From Gammaproteobacteria bacterium (lineage in GTDB: Bacteria; Pseudomonadota; Gammaproteobacteria; JAJPIJ01): a stretch of 48,539 nucleotides of DNA. Numbering within the stretch: the stretch's first letter is position 1; every line of letters starts with the position of its first letter. The position numbers and the translations under genes are program-made. Shown in pieces: positions 28,326 to 39,374 of this stretch. The stretch spans positions 1 through 48,539 of the forward strand of contig JAJPIJ010000049.1 of assembly GCA_021324815.1 (NCBI GenBank), in the 5' to 3' direction. The notes beneath the pieces are model-generated. The model was not told where the DNA came from, searched no databases, and worked only from the letters and a program-made list of their open reading frames with translations.

Positions 28326-28819
28326 TTCAGGTCCTCCAGGATCCGGTCGACCTTCTCCGGCGTCAGGTTCTCGTGGTATTTGTGATCCACCATCATCATC
28401 GGACCGCCGCAGCAGGCGGCGAGGCATTCCTCCTCGCGTTTGAGATGAATGCGCCCGTCGCGCGTGCTCTGGCCGGTCTTGATGCCGAGTTTCTTTTCGA
28501 TGTGCGCCACGATGTCGTCGGCGCCGCGGAGCCAGCAGGAGATGTTGGTGCACACCGAGATGCTGTGCCGCCCGACCGGCCCGGTCTCGAACATGGAATA
28601 AAAGCTCGCCACCTCGTACACCGCAATCGGCGGCAGTTCGAGATATTCCGCCACCGCGTCCATGAGCTCGACGGTGAGATAACCGCCGTTCTCGTGCTGC
28701 ACCTCGCGCAGCGCCGCCAGCACCGCGGAACGCTTGCGATCCGGCGGGTACTTTGCGATCCATTGATCGATGACCCGCCGCGCGTGTTCCGACAATTTCG
28801 TGTTGTTCGCTTCCCTCAC
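28322..28819 (-). CDS. nuoE: NADH-quinone oxidoreductase subunit E
   Basis: Thioredoxin-like 2Fe-2S subunit (cluster N1a), 165 residues. Ligands are Cys 90 and 95 in SVCTNISC and Cys 132 and 136 in ECLAACC. The start is a GTG at 28819 overlapping the nuoD stop as [21 protein letters not shown] is a family signature. Confidence 0.96.
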
Positions 28820-30069
28820 CGATCTACCTCGCCAAAAACTATGTCCTGTGTCCCGATGATCGCGACAACATCGGCCAACATGTGGCCTTTGGCCATCTCG
28901 TTGAGCGCGGCCAGGTGCGCAAAGCCCGGCGCGCGGATCTTGACGCGGTACGGCTTGTTGGCGCCGTCGGAGACGAGATAAATGCCGAACTCGCCCTTGG
29001 GGTGCTCCACCGCCGCGTACACCTCGCCCTCGGGCACGCAGTAGCCCTCGGTGAAGAGTTTGAAATGATGGATGAGCGACTCCATGTCGCCCTTCATCTC
29101 CTCGCGCCGCGGCGGCACGAGCTTGTGATCGTCGATGATCACCGGCCCGGGATTGGCGCGCAGCCACTTCACGCACTGCTTGATGATGCGCGCCGACTGC
29201 CGCATCTCCTCGATGCGCACGAGATAGCGATCGTAGCAGTCGCCGTTCGCGCCCACGGGCACGTCGAAGTCGATCTCGTCGTACACCTCGTAGGGCTGCT
29301 TCTTGCGCAAATCCCAGGCGATGCCCGAGCCGCGCAGCATCGGCCCGCTGAAGCCGAGCTGCAGGGCACGCTCCGGCGACACCACGCCGATGCCGACGGT
29401 GCGCTGCTTCCAGATGCGGTTGTCGGTCAGCAGCGTCTCGTACTCGTCCACGCATTTCGGGAAGCGATCGGCGAAGTCGTCGATGAAATCCAGCAGCGAG
29501 CCGCGGCGGTTGCGGTTGAGCCGCCGCACGTCCTCGCCGCTGCGGAAGCGGGAGGGCTGGTATTGCGGCATCTGCGCCGGCAGGTCGCGATAGACGCCGC
29601 CCGGGCGGTAATAGGTCGCGTGCATGCGCGTGCCGGACACCGCCTCGTAGCAGTCCATCAGGTCCTCGCGTTCGCGGAAGGCGTAGAGGAAGACGGTCAT
29701 CGCGCCGATGTCGAGCGCGTGCGCGCCGAGCCACAGGCAGTGGTTGAGGATGCGCGTGATCTCGTCGAACAGCACGCGGATGTATTGCGCGCGCCTGGGC
29801 GGCGTGACGCCGAGCAGCCGCTCGATGGCGAGCACGTAGGCATGCTCGTTGCACATCATGGAGACGTAGTCGAGCCGGTCCATGTAGCCGATGCTCTGGT
29901 TGTAGGGCTTGCTCTCGGCGAGTTTCTCCGTCGCCCGGTGCAGCAGGCCGATGTGCGGATCGGCGCGCTCGATGACCTCGCCGTCCATCTCCAGCACCAG
30001 CCGCAGCACGCCGTGGGCCGCCGGATGCTGCGGTCCGAAGTTCAACGTCATGTTGCGGATCTCGGGCAT
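28816..30069 (-). CDS. nuoD: NADH-quinone oxidoreductase subunit D
   Basis: Subunit of 417 residues related to the hydrogenase large subunit, forming the quinone pocket with Nuo[19 protein letters not shown] holds the conserved His, and [18 protein letters not shown] and [15 protein letters not shown] are family blocks. It is not fused to nuoC, unlike in enterobacteria. It starts eight bases after the nuoC stop. Confidence 0.97.
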   Translation of the reverse strand: MPEIRNMTLNFGPQHPAAHGVLRLVLEMDGEVIERADPHIGLLHRATEKLAESKPYNQSIGYMDRLDYVSMMCNEHAYVLAIERLLGVTPPRRAQYIRVLFDEITRILNHCLWLGAHALDIGAMTVFLYAFREREDLMDCYEAVSGTRMHATYYRPGGVYRDLPAQMPQYQPSRFRSGEDVRRLNRNRRGSLLDFIDDFADRFPKCVDEYETLLTDNRIWKQRTVGIGVVSPERALQLGFSGPMLRGSGIAWDLRKKQPYEVYDEIDFDVPVGANGDCYDRYLVRIEEMRQSARIIKQCVKWLRANPGPVIIDDHKLVPPRREEMKGDMESLIHHFKLFTEGYCVPEGEVYAAVEHPKGEFGIYLVSDGANKPYRVKIRAPGFAHLAALNEMAKGHMLADVVAIIGTQDIVFGEVDR

Positions 30070-30077
30070 AAGCGCGC

Positions 30078-30761
30078 TCAGTTGCCGGGGGATTTCCCGC
30101 GGGCGGAATCGAAGCGGTCATCCTTGCGGATCACGCGCGGCACCAGCACGCGGTTCTGGATGGTCACCGGCTGGTACACCACGCGGCCCTTCTCCGGGTC
30201 GTAGCGCACCTCGACGTGGCCCTCAAGCGGAAAGTCCTTGCGGAAGGGATGGCCGATGAAGCCGTAGTCGGTGAGCAGCCGGCGCAGGTCGGGATGGCCC
30301 TCGAACAGGATGCCGAACAAATCGAACGCCTCGCGCTCGAACCAGTCGGCGGAATTCCAGATCGACGTCACCGTGTCCACGGCGGGCGGCTCGCCCCCGG
30401 CGTACACCCGCAGGCGCAGCCGCTGGTTGTGCTCAAGCGACAGCAGATGATAGACCACGGCGAAGCGGCGCGGCGTGTCCTTCACCTCCTGATCACCGCT
30501 GACGCCGCGGCTGAAACCGGAGGTGGTTGCGCCATTCGTCTCCCAGTCGCTCTGCCCGTAGGCGGCGTAATCCACGCCGCAGAGATCCATCAACTGAGCA
30601 AACGCGAACTGCGGGTCATCGCGCAGCCGCCGGCACACCTCGAACAGGTTCGCGCGCGGCAGCTCCATCGTCAACTGGCCGGTGGCGAGCGTGAGTTGCG
30701 CGTACTGCCCGGCGAAGCATTTCTCCAGGCGCGCTTGCAATTCCGTCACGGGCAGCGGCAT
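30078..30761 (-). CDS. nuoC: NADH-quinone oxidoreductase subunit C
   Basis: Peripheral 30-kDa-type subunit, 227 residues. The signature is the block near residue 160 with [20 protein letters not shown], followed by [21 protein letters not shown] polar segment rich in Ser, Gly and Thr near residues 75-95 ([16 protein letters not shown]) is a variable insertion. The start [14 protein letters not shown] lies four bases after the nuoB stop. Confidence 0.95.
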   Translation of the reverse strand: MPLPVTELQARLEKCFAGQYAQLTLATGQLTMELPRANLFEVCRRLRDDPQFAFAQLMDLCGVDYAAYGQSDWETNGATTSGFSRGVSGDQEVKDTPRRFAVVYHLLSLEHNQRLRLRVYAGGEPPAVDTVTSIWNSADWFEREAFDLFGILFEGHPDLRRLLTDYGFIGHPFRKDFPLEGHVEVRYDPEKGRVVYQPVTIQNRVLVPRVIRKDDRFDSARGKSPGN

Positions 30762-30765
30762 GGGG

Positions 30766-31317
30766 TCATCGGGCGATGGTCTGGGTGCGGCGGATCTTCT
30801 TCTGCAACTGCACGATCCCGTACAGCAACGCCTCGGCCGTCGGCGGGCAGCCGGGGACATAGACGTCCACCGGCACGATGCGATCGCAGCCGCGCACCAC
30901 CGAGTAGGAATAATGGTAATAGCCGCCGCCGTTGGCGCAGGAACCCATCGAGATCACCCAGCGCGGCTCGGCCATCTGGTCGTACACCTTGCGCAGCGCC
31001 GGCGCCATCTTGTTGCACAGCGTGCCGGCGACGATCATCAGGTCCGACTGCCGCGGGCTGGGCCGGAACACGATGCCGAAGCGATCCAGATCATAGCGCG
31101 CGGCGCCGGCGTGCATCATCTCCACCGCGCAGCAGGCGAGCCCGAAGGTCATCGGCCACAGCGAACCGGTGCGCGCCCAGTTGATGGCGGCGTCGATGGT
31201 CGTCGTGACAAAGCCGCGTTGCAGGAAGTCCGCAGTTTCGGCGAGCGTCGTCGGCACCACGCCGGGAATGGGCGAGGAAGGTTCAGCCGATACCGCCGAT
31301 GAGACAGTATTAGACAT
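30766..31317 (-). CDS. nuoB: NADH-quinone oxidoreductase subunit B
   Basis: Subunit of 183 residues carrying 4Fe-4S cluster N2, the last electron donor to quinone. Motifs are [11 protein letters not shown] with adjacent cysteines, [11 protein letters not shown] and [15 protein letters not shown] chose the ATG at 31317 because GGGAG stands five bases before it; a GTG at 31329 would add four residues. It starts two bases after the nuoA stop. Confidence 0.97.
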   Translation of the reverse strand: MSNTVSSAVSAEPSSPIPGVVPTTLAETADFLQRGFVTTTIDAAINWARTGSLWPMTFGLACCAVEMMHAGAARYDLDRFGIVFRPSPRQSDLMIVAGTLCNKMAPALRKVYDQMAEPRWVISMGSCANGGGYYHYSYSVVRGCDRIVPVDVYVPGCPPTAEALLYGIVQLQKKIRRTQTIAR

Positions 31318-31319
31318 AA

Positions 31320-31688
31320 TTACTCCCACTCAAGTGCGCCCTTCTTCCACTCGTAGATGAAGCCCACGACCAGGATGGCGAGGAAGATCATCATCGCCCA
31401 GAAACCGGCGATGCCGATCTCGCGCAGCGCGACGGCCCAGGGAAACAGGAACGCGATTTCAAGATCGAACAGGATGAACAGGATGGCGATGAGGTAGTAG
31501 CGCACGTCGAACTTCATGCGCGCGTCCTCGAAGGCCTCGAAGCCGCACTCGTAGGGCGACAGCTTCTCGCCGTAGGGTTTGCGGTTGCCGGTCAGGCTGC
31601 TTAAGAGAAAACCGACGGCAATCGCCGCCACACCGACCAGGACGCCGATGATGATAAAGACCAGTACGGGCAGATAGCCTGCTAACAT
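31320..31688 (-). CDS. nuoA: NADH-quinone oxidoreductase subunit A
   Basis: Small three-helix membrane subunit, 122 residues. [23 protein letters not shown] is the conserved block with the redox-sensitive loop Cys. It is the first gene of the operon. The 86 bases upstream must hold the promoter of a 15-kb operon, but I see no strong sigma-70 pair in them. Beyond them lies the 3' end of the chimeric hsdR, so no secG or tRNA-Leu, which often precede nuoA, is present. Confidence 0.96.
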   Translation of the reverse strand: MLAGYLPVLVFIIIGVLVGVAAIAVGFLLSSLTGNRKPYGEKLSPYECGFEAFEDARMKFDVRYYLIAILFILFDLEIAFLFPWAVALREIGIAGFWAMMIFLAILVVGFIYEWKKGALEWE

Positions 31689-31774
31689 GGCGTAATCACG
31701 AAGTTTTTCCGGGCTGTGTCACCGTCTGCTGCTGCACAGCAATAGTGTACTGCAAATCACGAGTGAATGGCGAT

Positions 31775-34116
<2,342 letters not shown>

Positions 34117-34120
<4 letters not shown>

Positions 34121-35364
34121 GGCGCTTCCCACAGCGCGCGAATCGGCACAGCAAACAATCCTTCTCCGAAGCGCACGCTCATCGTCCCGTCGTGAAGCAC
34201 GACGCCGCCGGCGAAGCGCCGGCCGGCGGCATCCTTGAGTTTGCGCAGGCCCCGGAAGTCGGCGGCCGTCACCGTCGCCGCGGCTTTCACTTCGATCCCG
34301 ACGACCGCGTGGGCGCCGCGCTCGACGACGATGTCCACCTCGTAGCCGTCGCGATCGCGAAAGTGGTAGAAGGCATGCGGTTCATCGTGCCAGCTCGCCT
34401 GTCGCCTGAGCTCCTGGAACACGAACGTCTCGAGCAGTTGCCCCAGCAGGGCGCGGTCCTCCCTGAGCGCCTTGGTATCGGCGCCGAGCAACGCGCACAC
34501 GAGCCCGGTATCCCCGAGATGAAGCTTCGGCGTCTTGACGAGCCGGCTCAGGCGGTTGGCGTGCCAGGGCGGCAATTCCTCCAGCAAAAAGATGCGCGCG
34601 AGCAGCGTCAGGTAATCCCGGATGGTCGGCCGGCTCAGCTGAAACGGAGCCGCCAGGTCCGAGACATTGACGAGACGCGCCGTCTGTGCCGCGGCCGCAG
34701 CCATCAGGCGCGGCACCACGTCGAGCGAGGCGATGCGGGCGAGTGCGCGCACGTCGCGCTGCACGATGGTTTCGAGGTATCCCTCGTACCAGCGCGCCCG
34801 CCTCCGCCCCGCGGGAAGCTTGAGCGCCGCGGGATAGCCGCCGGCTGCGATGCGCTCGAGCAAGGCCGGTCCGAGGCGTTCGAACGGACGCATCTTGAAA
34901 CCTTCCCCGAAGAGCCGGTCCAGGAATGCCGGGCGCGTTCTGGCCAGCTCGCACTGCGCCAGAGGATGGAGGCGCACGATGGCCATACGGCCGGCGAGCG
35001 AGTCGCTCAACTTCGGCAGCAGCAGGACGTTCGTGGATCCGGTCAGCATGAACCGTCCGGGCCGCCGGTCGCGGTCAATCGCCGCCTTCAGCGTCACGAA
35101 CAAGTGCGGGACGTGTTGCACCTCATCCAGAATCACGCGCGGCGGCAGATCGGCCACGAAGCCGACCGGGTCCGCCGTGGCGACGCTCTTGACCGCCTCG
35201 TCGTCGAAGCTGAAATAGGCGTACCCGGTGCGAGTCCCGACCCGCTGCGCCAGCGTCGTCTTGCCGCTTTGGCGCGGGCCGTGGATCAGCACCGCCGGAG
35301 AATCGTCGAGCGCCTCGGTCAGCCGATCGGCGGCAAGGCGCGGATAGAAGTCGGTTGCTGCCAT
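34117..35364 (-). CDS. AAA ATPase with DUF4143 C-terminal domain
   Basis: Protein of 415 residues. The N-terminal AAA_14 ATPase has Walker [10 protein letters not shown] (29-37), Walker B RVILDEVQ (76-83) and sensor MLTGSTN near 107. The C-terminal DUF4143 domain has [13 protein letters not shown] and a nuclease-like pattern GYEVDIVVE then [10 protein letters not shown] (PD-(D/E)XK-like). Family members are found in many bacteria, often in variable regions, with unclear function; some are thought to be toxin- or defence-related. The ATG at 35364 fits the family start. The frame stays open upstream into an hsdR N-terminal stub (GTG at 35649), so an in-frame fusion is possible. Four motifs at 23-bp period stand directly before the start. 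The stop overlaps the chimeric hsdR start. Confidence 0.88.
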
Positions 35365-35443
35365 CGGCTGATTGTAACTCTTTGGCCCGGCTAATTGCAG
35401 GGTTGGTGATCGGCTGATTGAAACCGTTGTCCTCCGCCGATTG
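35365..35443. promoter_or_regulatory. four iterated motifs at exact 23-bp period
   Basis: On the plus strand the 10-base motif CGGCTGATTG occurs at 35365, CGGCTAATTG at 35388, CGGCTGATTG at 35411 and CCGCCGATTG at 35434. The steps are 23, 23 and 23 bases; the 13-base spacers differ. The first copy touches the start codon of the AAA/DUF4143 gene. This looks like an operator or iteron array for a protein that binds side by side at about two helical turns, perhaps the ATPase itself. Confidence 0.6.
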
Positions 35444-35526
35444 AAAGGATCAGTGGGTCGACGCCCAGTGCCAGGCCCGTCTGCCGCACCGCGCCGCCCT
35501 GCAATAGTTCCATCAAGGATTGGCAC

Positions 35527-35645
35527 CCGCTCGGCCGCCGACGTGTCCGGCGCGATGTCGGGGCCGTGGGCGATCTGCCAGCCGAGGGCTTCCTCCAGCC
35601 AGGTGAGGGCGGCGTCTTCGACGGTGGATTGGGTGAAGGCAGCGC

Positions 35646-35649
<4 letters not shown>
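35527..35649 (-). pseudogene. hsdR N-terminal stub
   Basis: From a GTG at 35649, which overlaps the preceding stop as GTGA, the frame reads [20 protein letters not shown], then [12 protein letters not shown] and so on to AAER. This is a standard HsdR N-terminus, homologous to the start of the chimeric hsdR. After about 41 codons the resemblance ends and other sequence follows, still without a stop, into the AAA gene. It is a truncated second hsdR 5' end. Confidence 0.7.
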
Positions 35650-36110
<461 letters not shown>

Positions 36111-36128
36111 CTATTGGAATCGCGTTGT

Positions 36129-38966
36129 CTACTCTTCGCTCTCGAAGCTCAGCCCCAGCTGCCTCGCGGCCTCCTTCATCGCCTTGAGCGTGGGATCGTT
36201 TTCGCCCAGGGGCCGGTCTTCAGGCAGCACCATCTCGAACTGCACGCCAAGTCCCAGCTTCTTCAGGTTCATGCGAGCGGCTGGCCCGACGAAGCAGCGG
36301 AAGAGCTCGCCCCAGTTCTCGACCGGAACGTCGCCTCGGACAACGAACCGCCGGACCGTGCCCTTGGTCCCGGGCTTTGCTGCTGTGGCAGTTCCAGTGG
36401 TTTCATCGGAGGACGTGCCGGCACTTGTTCCTCCCGCGGCACTTGCTTCGCCGGCGCCGATCCCAGCTCCAGTGGGCTCTTCGCCCCCCGGAACCTTCGC
36501 CGGCTCCGGCGTGAACGGCGGGATGATCCACACGCCGTCCTCGCTAGGGTCCAGAGACACCGACTGCTTGCAGTAGCGGGTCTGGAGAGTCGAGAGGCTT
36601 CCGCCACGGCCGATGCCCACAAGTCCGTCAACGCAGGCTTGGGCGAGCCCCGCGGTCACCGCCTCCTTAGCCGCGACCATGGGCTTGTCCGTGAACCGGA
36701 GGAACGCCTCGACAGCATCCTTCAGGCGCAGTCCGCCTTCCTTCGGGATCAAGCCCGTGCTCTCCAGCGTCACCGAGCCGACGCGACGGAGAATCCACTC
36801 CTCGTCCTCGACGAGTGTCGTCCACACGTAGCCGAGGTGTTCCTGGAAGGTGCGGCGCGCATCTGAGAGCGCGCACGGTTCTACCTCTTGGCCGCGCACC
36901 CGTAGGGCAACGGTGTAGGCGGGGCCCAGCGCCTCCACCGCGGCCTTACGTGCCGCCTCCAGGCGCTTCTTGAGATCCTCGCGTTGCTCCTCGTCGAGCT
37001 GATCCCAGTAGTCCGCGCGCACGCCCTCCAGAGCTGCCCGCTCCCGGTGTACCTGCCGCAGTTTGCTCAGTCCCCGAGCGGTTCCCACCAGGAAGAGAAG
37101 CGTGTTGCGGTACAGGCGGTCCTTTCCACCGCACCGGGTGCTGATCGCCTTCACGCGTTCCTGGATCGCGTTCTTCGCCCCGCCGTTCTCGTCCCAGGCG
37201 AGCGATGGTGGAAGGACCAGTAGGGTGAGCGACTTCTGCTCCGGCAGGTCCTCCGCGGGGTTGACGATCACGCGCCAGGTCGCGCCGGCGAGAGCGCCCT
37301 TCTGCGACTCGGCCCGGAGGTCCTCGAGAATCTCTTCGGCGAAGTTCTCCTTCGCGCTCTGCTGCCGGTACTGGACGACCAGCTTGTTGAGCGTCGGCTT
37401 CGTGCCGAACCAGTAGCGCTTCCCGAGGCTCCCGGCCGTCGCCGTGTGGAGGTAAAAGCAGCGGTTCTCCAGCTCCAACAAGGCCCCGTCGGCGTAGTTC
37501 CAGTTCAGGCCCTGCTTCGAGCACGCGAGCTTCAGGTCCTTCGAGCTGAATCCGCTCCGGCCGCCCTGGCCGCCGAACGACCCGAGCAGGATGGCGGACG
37601 CCAGCCCCTGGCCGATGGCCTCGCTCCGGTAGTCGCCGCCGCGTTCCTCGTCGAAGATGCCGGCGTTGGACCGGTCACCGATCACGTCCGCTGCGGCGAC
37701 GGACTGGTACGGGGGTCCCCAGAGTCGCGTCAGAGCCGCCTGCAGAGCATCAACGGACCAGCGGATATGGCACGGCTGGATCAGGTGCTGGGTTTCGGTA
37801 TTTCCCTGCCGGCGCTTCCAGAGGTCGCCCACGATGCTCGCAAGCAGACGCAGCACGCCCCGCGTCCGCTGGAAATCCGGGTGGCTGCCCCAGCGGGTGT
37901 AGAGCGCGTCGATGAGCAGGGGATGGAAGGGATAGGCGCGCTGGAGCTGCTCACGGTAGGTGTTCTTCGCCGCCTCCGAAGGCACCTCACCCGAGTGGGC
38001 CGCGTACATCGCCTGATAGACCTGGGCGACCTTCTTGGGATAGTCCGGCTCGCTCTCGGGCGCGATGGACTCGAACAGGCGGGCCCGGACGACTTCGTAG
38101 ATCTCCTCGTCGGCGACGGGTTTGACGTCGGCGCCCAGACGCTGGAAGCGCTTCTCCAGCGTGACGAACGCCTCCTGCCCCTTCTCGCTCTGGGCGACCT
38201 CGTACTTGCTCGCCGGCAGCGTGGCGACCGCGACCGCGCCCGGGACTTGCTGCACGGACTCGGTCAACTGCTGGATGAAGGAGACGGTCTGATCGGCGAG
38301 GCTCGTGTCGCCGACCGGCACCGCCGCCGCGCCGACGCAGTAGTCGGCCAGCTCGTCCAACAGAATCAGACACGGCGATGCGGCTTGCAGAATCTCGAAG
38401 AAGAGCCCCTGCGGGACCCGCTGGCTCTCGTCGTTCGCCCGCACGCGCTCGTAGAGAGTCTTTCCACCGAGCTGGTACGCCAGCTCGCCCCACAATGTGC
38501 GCAGGTGAACGCCGTCTTCGACCCGGCGGCCTTGCGTCGCATCGCAGGTCTGGTTCGTGAAGACCGCGACGCCTTTCACCTTCTCCGGCAGTTGCCCGCC
38601 GATGGCCTTTCGCAGTCCCTCCGCGTGAGGCGACCCCTTCAACCGATCCGCGTGTTTCGCCAGGTGCCACAGGGCCACGAGCGTGTGCGTCTTGCCGCCG
38701 CCGAAAGCGGTCTGGAGACTAATGATGCGGTCCCCGCTCTCGCCACCGCGCCGGAGCGCGCCTGCGACCCGACTCAGCACGGTGGACAGTCCTGTGGTCA
38801 GGTACGTCTTGCGGAAGAACTCCTCGGGGTCGAGGTAGACCTCCGGGGCCGTGTCCTGGACGACCGCCCAGACGTTGGCTGCGAACACAGCCTCTGCAAG
38901 GCGTCCCTCGCGGATATCCTCGTGAGGCGTCGCAACGGCGTACCAGGGCTTTAGCGCTTCGCTCAT
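36129..38966 (-). CDS. DUF499 (COG1483-type) AAA+ ATPase
   Basis: Protein of 945 residues. Walker A is [10 protein letters not shown] (86-95) and Walker B is [12 protein letters not shown] (198-209). The opening [21 protein letters not shown] and the block [31 protein letters not shown] near residue 370 are typical of DUF499 ATPases. These occur beside DUF1156 methylases in defence islands, where they are thought to act as motor or regulatory subunits of restriction-like systems. Near residues 840-880 is a low-complexity Gly/Ala/Thr linker, then a C-terminal domain ending [12 protein letters not shown]. The start overlaps the four-helix-bundle stop as ATGA. Twenty bases after its stop begins the hsdR debris, so the right half of this junction is a recombination point. 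Confidence 0.9.
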   Translation of the reverse strand: MSEALKPWYAVATPHEDIREGRLAEAVFAANVWAVVQDTAPEVYLDPEEFFRKTYLTTGLSTVLSRVAGALRRGGESGDRIISLQTAFGGGKTHTLVALWHLAKHADRLKGSPHAEGLRKAIGGQLPEKVKGVAVFTNQTCDATQGRRVEDGVHLRTLWGELAYQLGGKTLYERVRANDESQRVPQGLFFEILQAASPCLILLDELADYCVGAAAVPVGDTSLADQTVSFIQQLTESVQQVPGAVAVATLPASKYEVAQSEKGQEAFVTLEKRFQRLGADVKPVADEEIYEVVRARLFESIAPESEPDYPKKVAQVYQAMYAAHSGEVPSEAAKNTYREQLQRAYPFHPLLIDALYTRWGSHPDFQRTRGVLRLLASIVGDLWKRRQGNTETQHLIQPCHIRWSVDALQAALTRLWGPPYQSVAAADVIGDRSNAGIFDEERGGDYRSEAIGQGLASAILLGSFGGQGGRSGFSSKDLKLACSKQGLNWNYADGALLELENRCFYLHTATAGSLGKRYWFGTKPTLNKLVVQYRQQSAKENFAEEILEDLRAESQKGALAGATWRVIVNPAEDLPEQKSLTLLVLPPSLAWDENGGAKNAIQERVKAISTRCGGKDRLYRNTLLFLVGTARGLSKLRQVHRERAALEGVRADYWDQLDEEQREDLKKRLEAARKAAVEALGPAYTVALRVRGQEVEPCALSDARRTFQEHLGYVWTTLVEDEEWILRRVGSVTLESTGLIPKEGGLRLKDAVEAFLRFTDKPMVAAKEAVTAGLAQACVDGLVGIGRGGSLSTLQTRYCKQSVSLDPSEDGVWIIPPFTPEPAKVPGGEEPTGAGIGAGEASAAGGTSAGTSSDETTGTATAAKPGTKGTVRRFVVRGDVPVENWGELFRCFVGPAARMNLKKLGLGVQFEMVLPEDRPLGENDPTLKAMKEAARQLGLSFESEE

Positions 38967-39337
38967 TTTCGATCTCCGATTTCCGATTGCCGATTGTCTT
39001 TGGCCGTTCTCTTCGATGCGACCATGATCGCAACCAGCTCGTCCGCTTCCCGTAGGAGTGGCGTTACCCGGTCCTTTGGCATGAGGCGGCCTTCGATAAT
39101 CAACTCGAGCCAATAACTGCTTTCATCCGCTTCTTCTTCGACGATACCCAGCTTGGCTATGAACTCGGCCTTGGATCGACCTCGACAGGCTGCTCGATAG
39201 TTCGCTCCAACGGCCGTTCCTGAGCGAACAAGCTGACTCCCAATTGCTCGACCCACATTGTTGTTAGGCAATGCTGCAACCAACTTCATGATACGCAGTC
39301 CGAACTGCTTTGTCCTTTTGCCGAAGTTCATCAGCAT
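38963..39337 (-). CDS. four-helix-bundle protein (S23/IVP-like, Avd fold family)
   Basis: Protein of about 124 residues, nearly all helical. The pattern FGLRIMKLVAALPNNNVGRAIGSQLVRSGTAVGANYRAACRG, with the residues between LVRS and NYR conserved, belongs to the four-helix-bundle family first known from 23S rRNA intervening sequences and related to the Avd protein of diversity-generating retroelements. I chose the ATG at 39337; another lies two codons in. It sits between the DUF1156 methylase and the DUF499 ATPase, inside 19-bp inverted repeats, and its last codons run through the left repeat. Role unknown; probably a mobile passenger able to bind nucleic acid. Confidence 0.85.
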   Translation of the reverse strand: MLMNFGKRTKQFGLRIMKLVAALPNNNVGRAIGSQLVRSGTAVGANYRAACRGRSKAEFIAKLGIVEEEADESSYWLELIIEGRLMPKDRVTPLLREADELVAIMVASKRTAKDNRQSEIGDRK

Positions 39338-39373
39338 CCATTGGTTCTTCCCATCAATCGGAAATCGCCGATC
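38971..39373. mobile_element. cassette with 19-bp inverted repeats carrying the four-helix-bundle gene
   Basis: The left end 38971-38989 and the right end 39355-39373 are inverted copies matching at 17 of 19 bases: CAATCGGAAATCG plus six more on the right, and its complement on the left. Each end lies in a run of heptads: CGATCTC, CGATTTC, CGATTGC, CGATTGT from 38970, and TCAATCG, GAAATCG, CCGATCG from 39354. The element fills exactly the space between the methylase stop (39375) and the DUF499 start (38966). No transposase is encoded. Confidence 0.65.
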
Positions 39374-39374
39374 G

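Noticed and set aside
35365-35443. CRISPR-like array (regular repeats with different spacers)
   Set aside because: The conserved core is only about 10 bases with 13-base spacers and four units, far too short for CRISPR, and no cas genes are present. An operator or iteron reading fits better.
38967-39113. Longer N-terminus for the DUF499 ATPase
   Set aside because: The upstream residues are the frame-shifted four-helix-bundle gene and heptad repeats; the ATG at 38966 has ATGA coupling and matches the family start.
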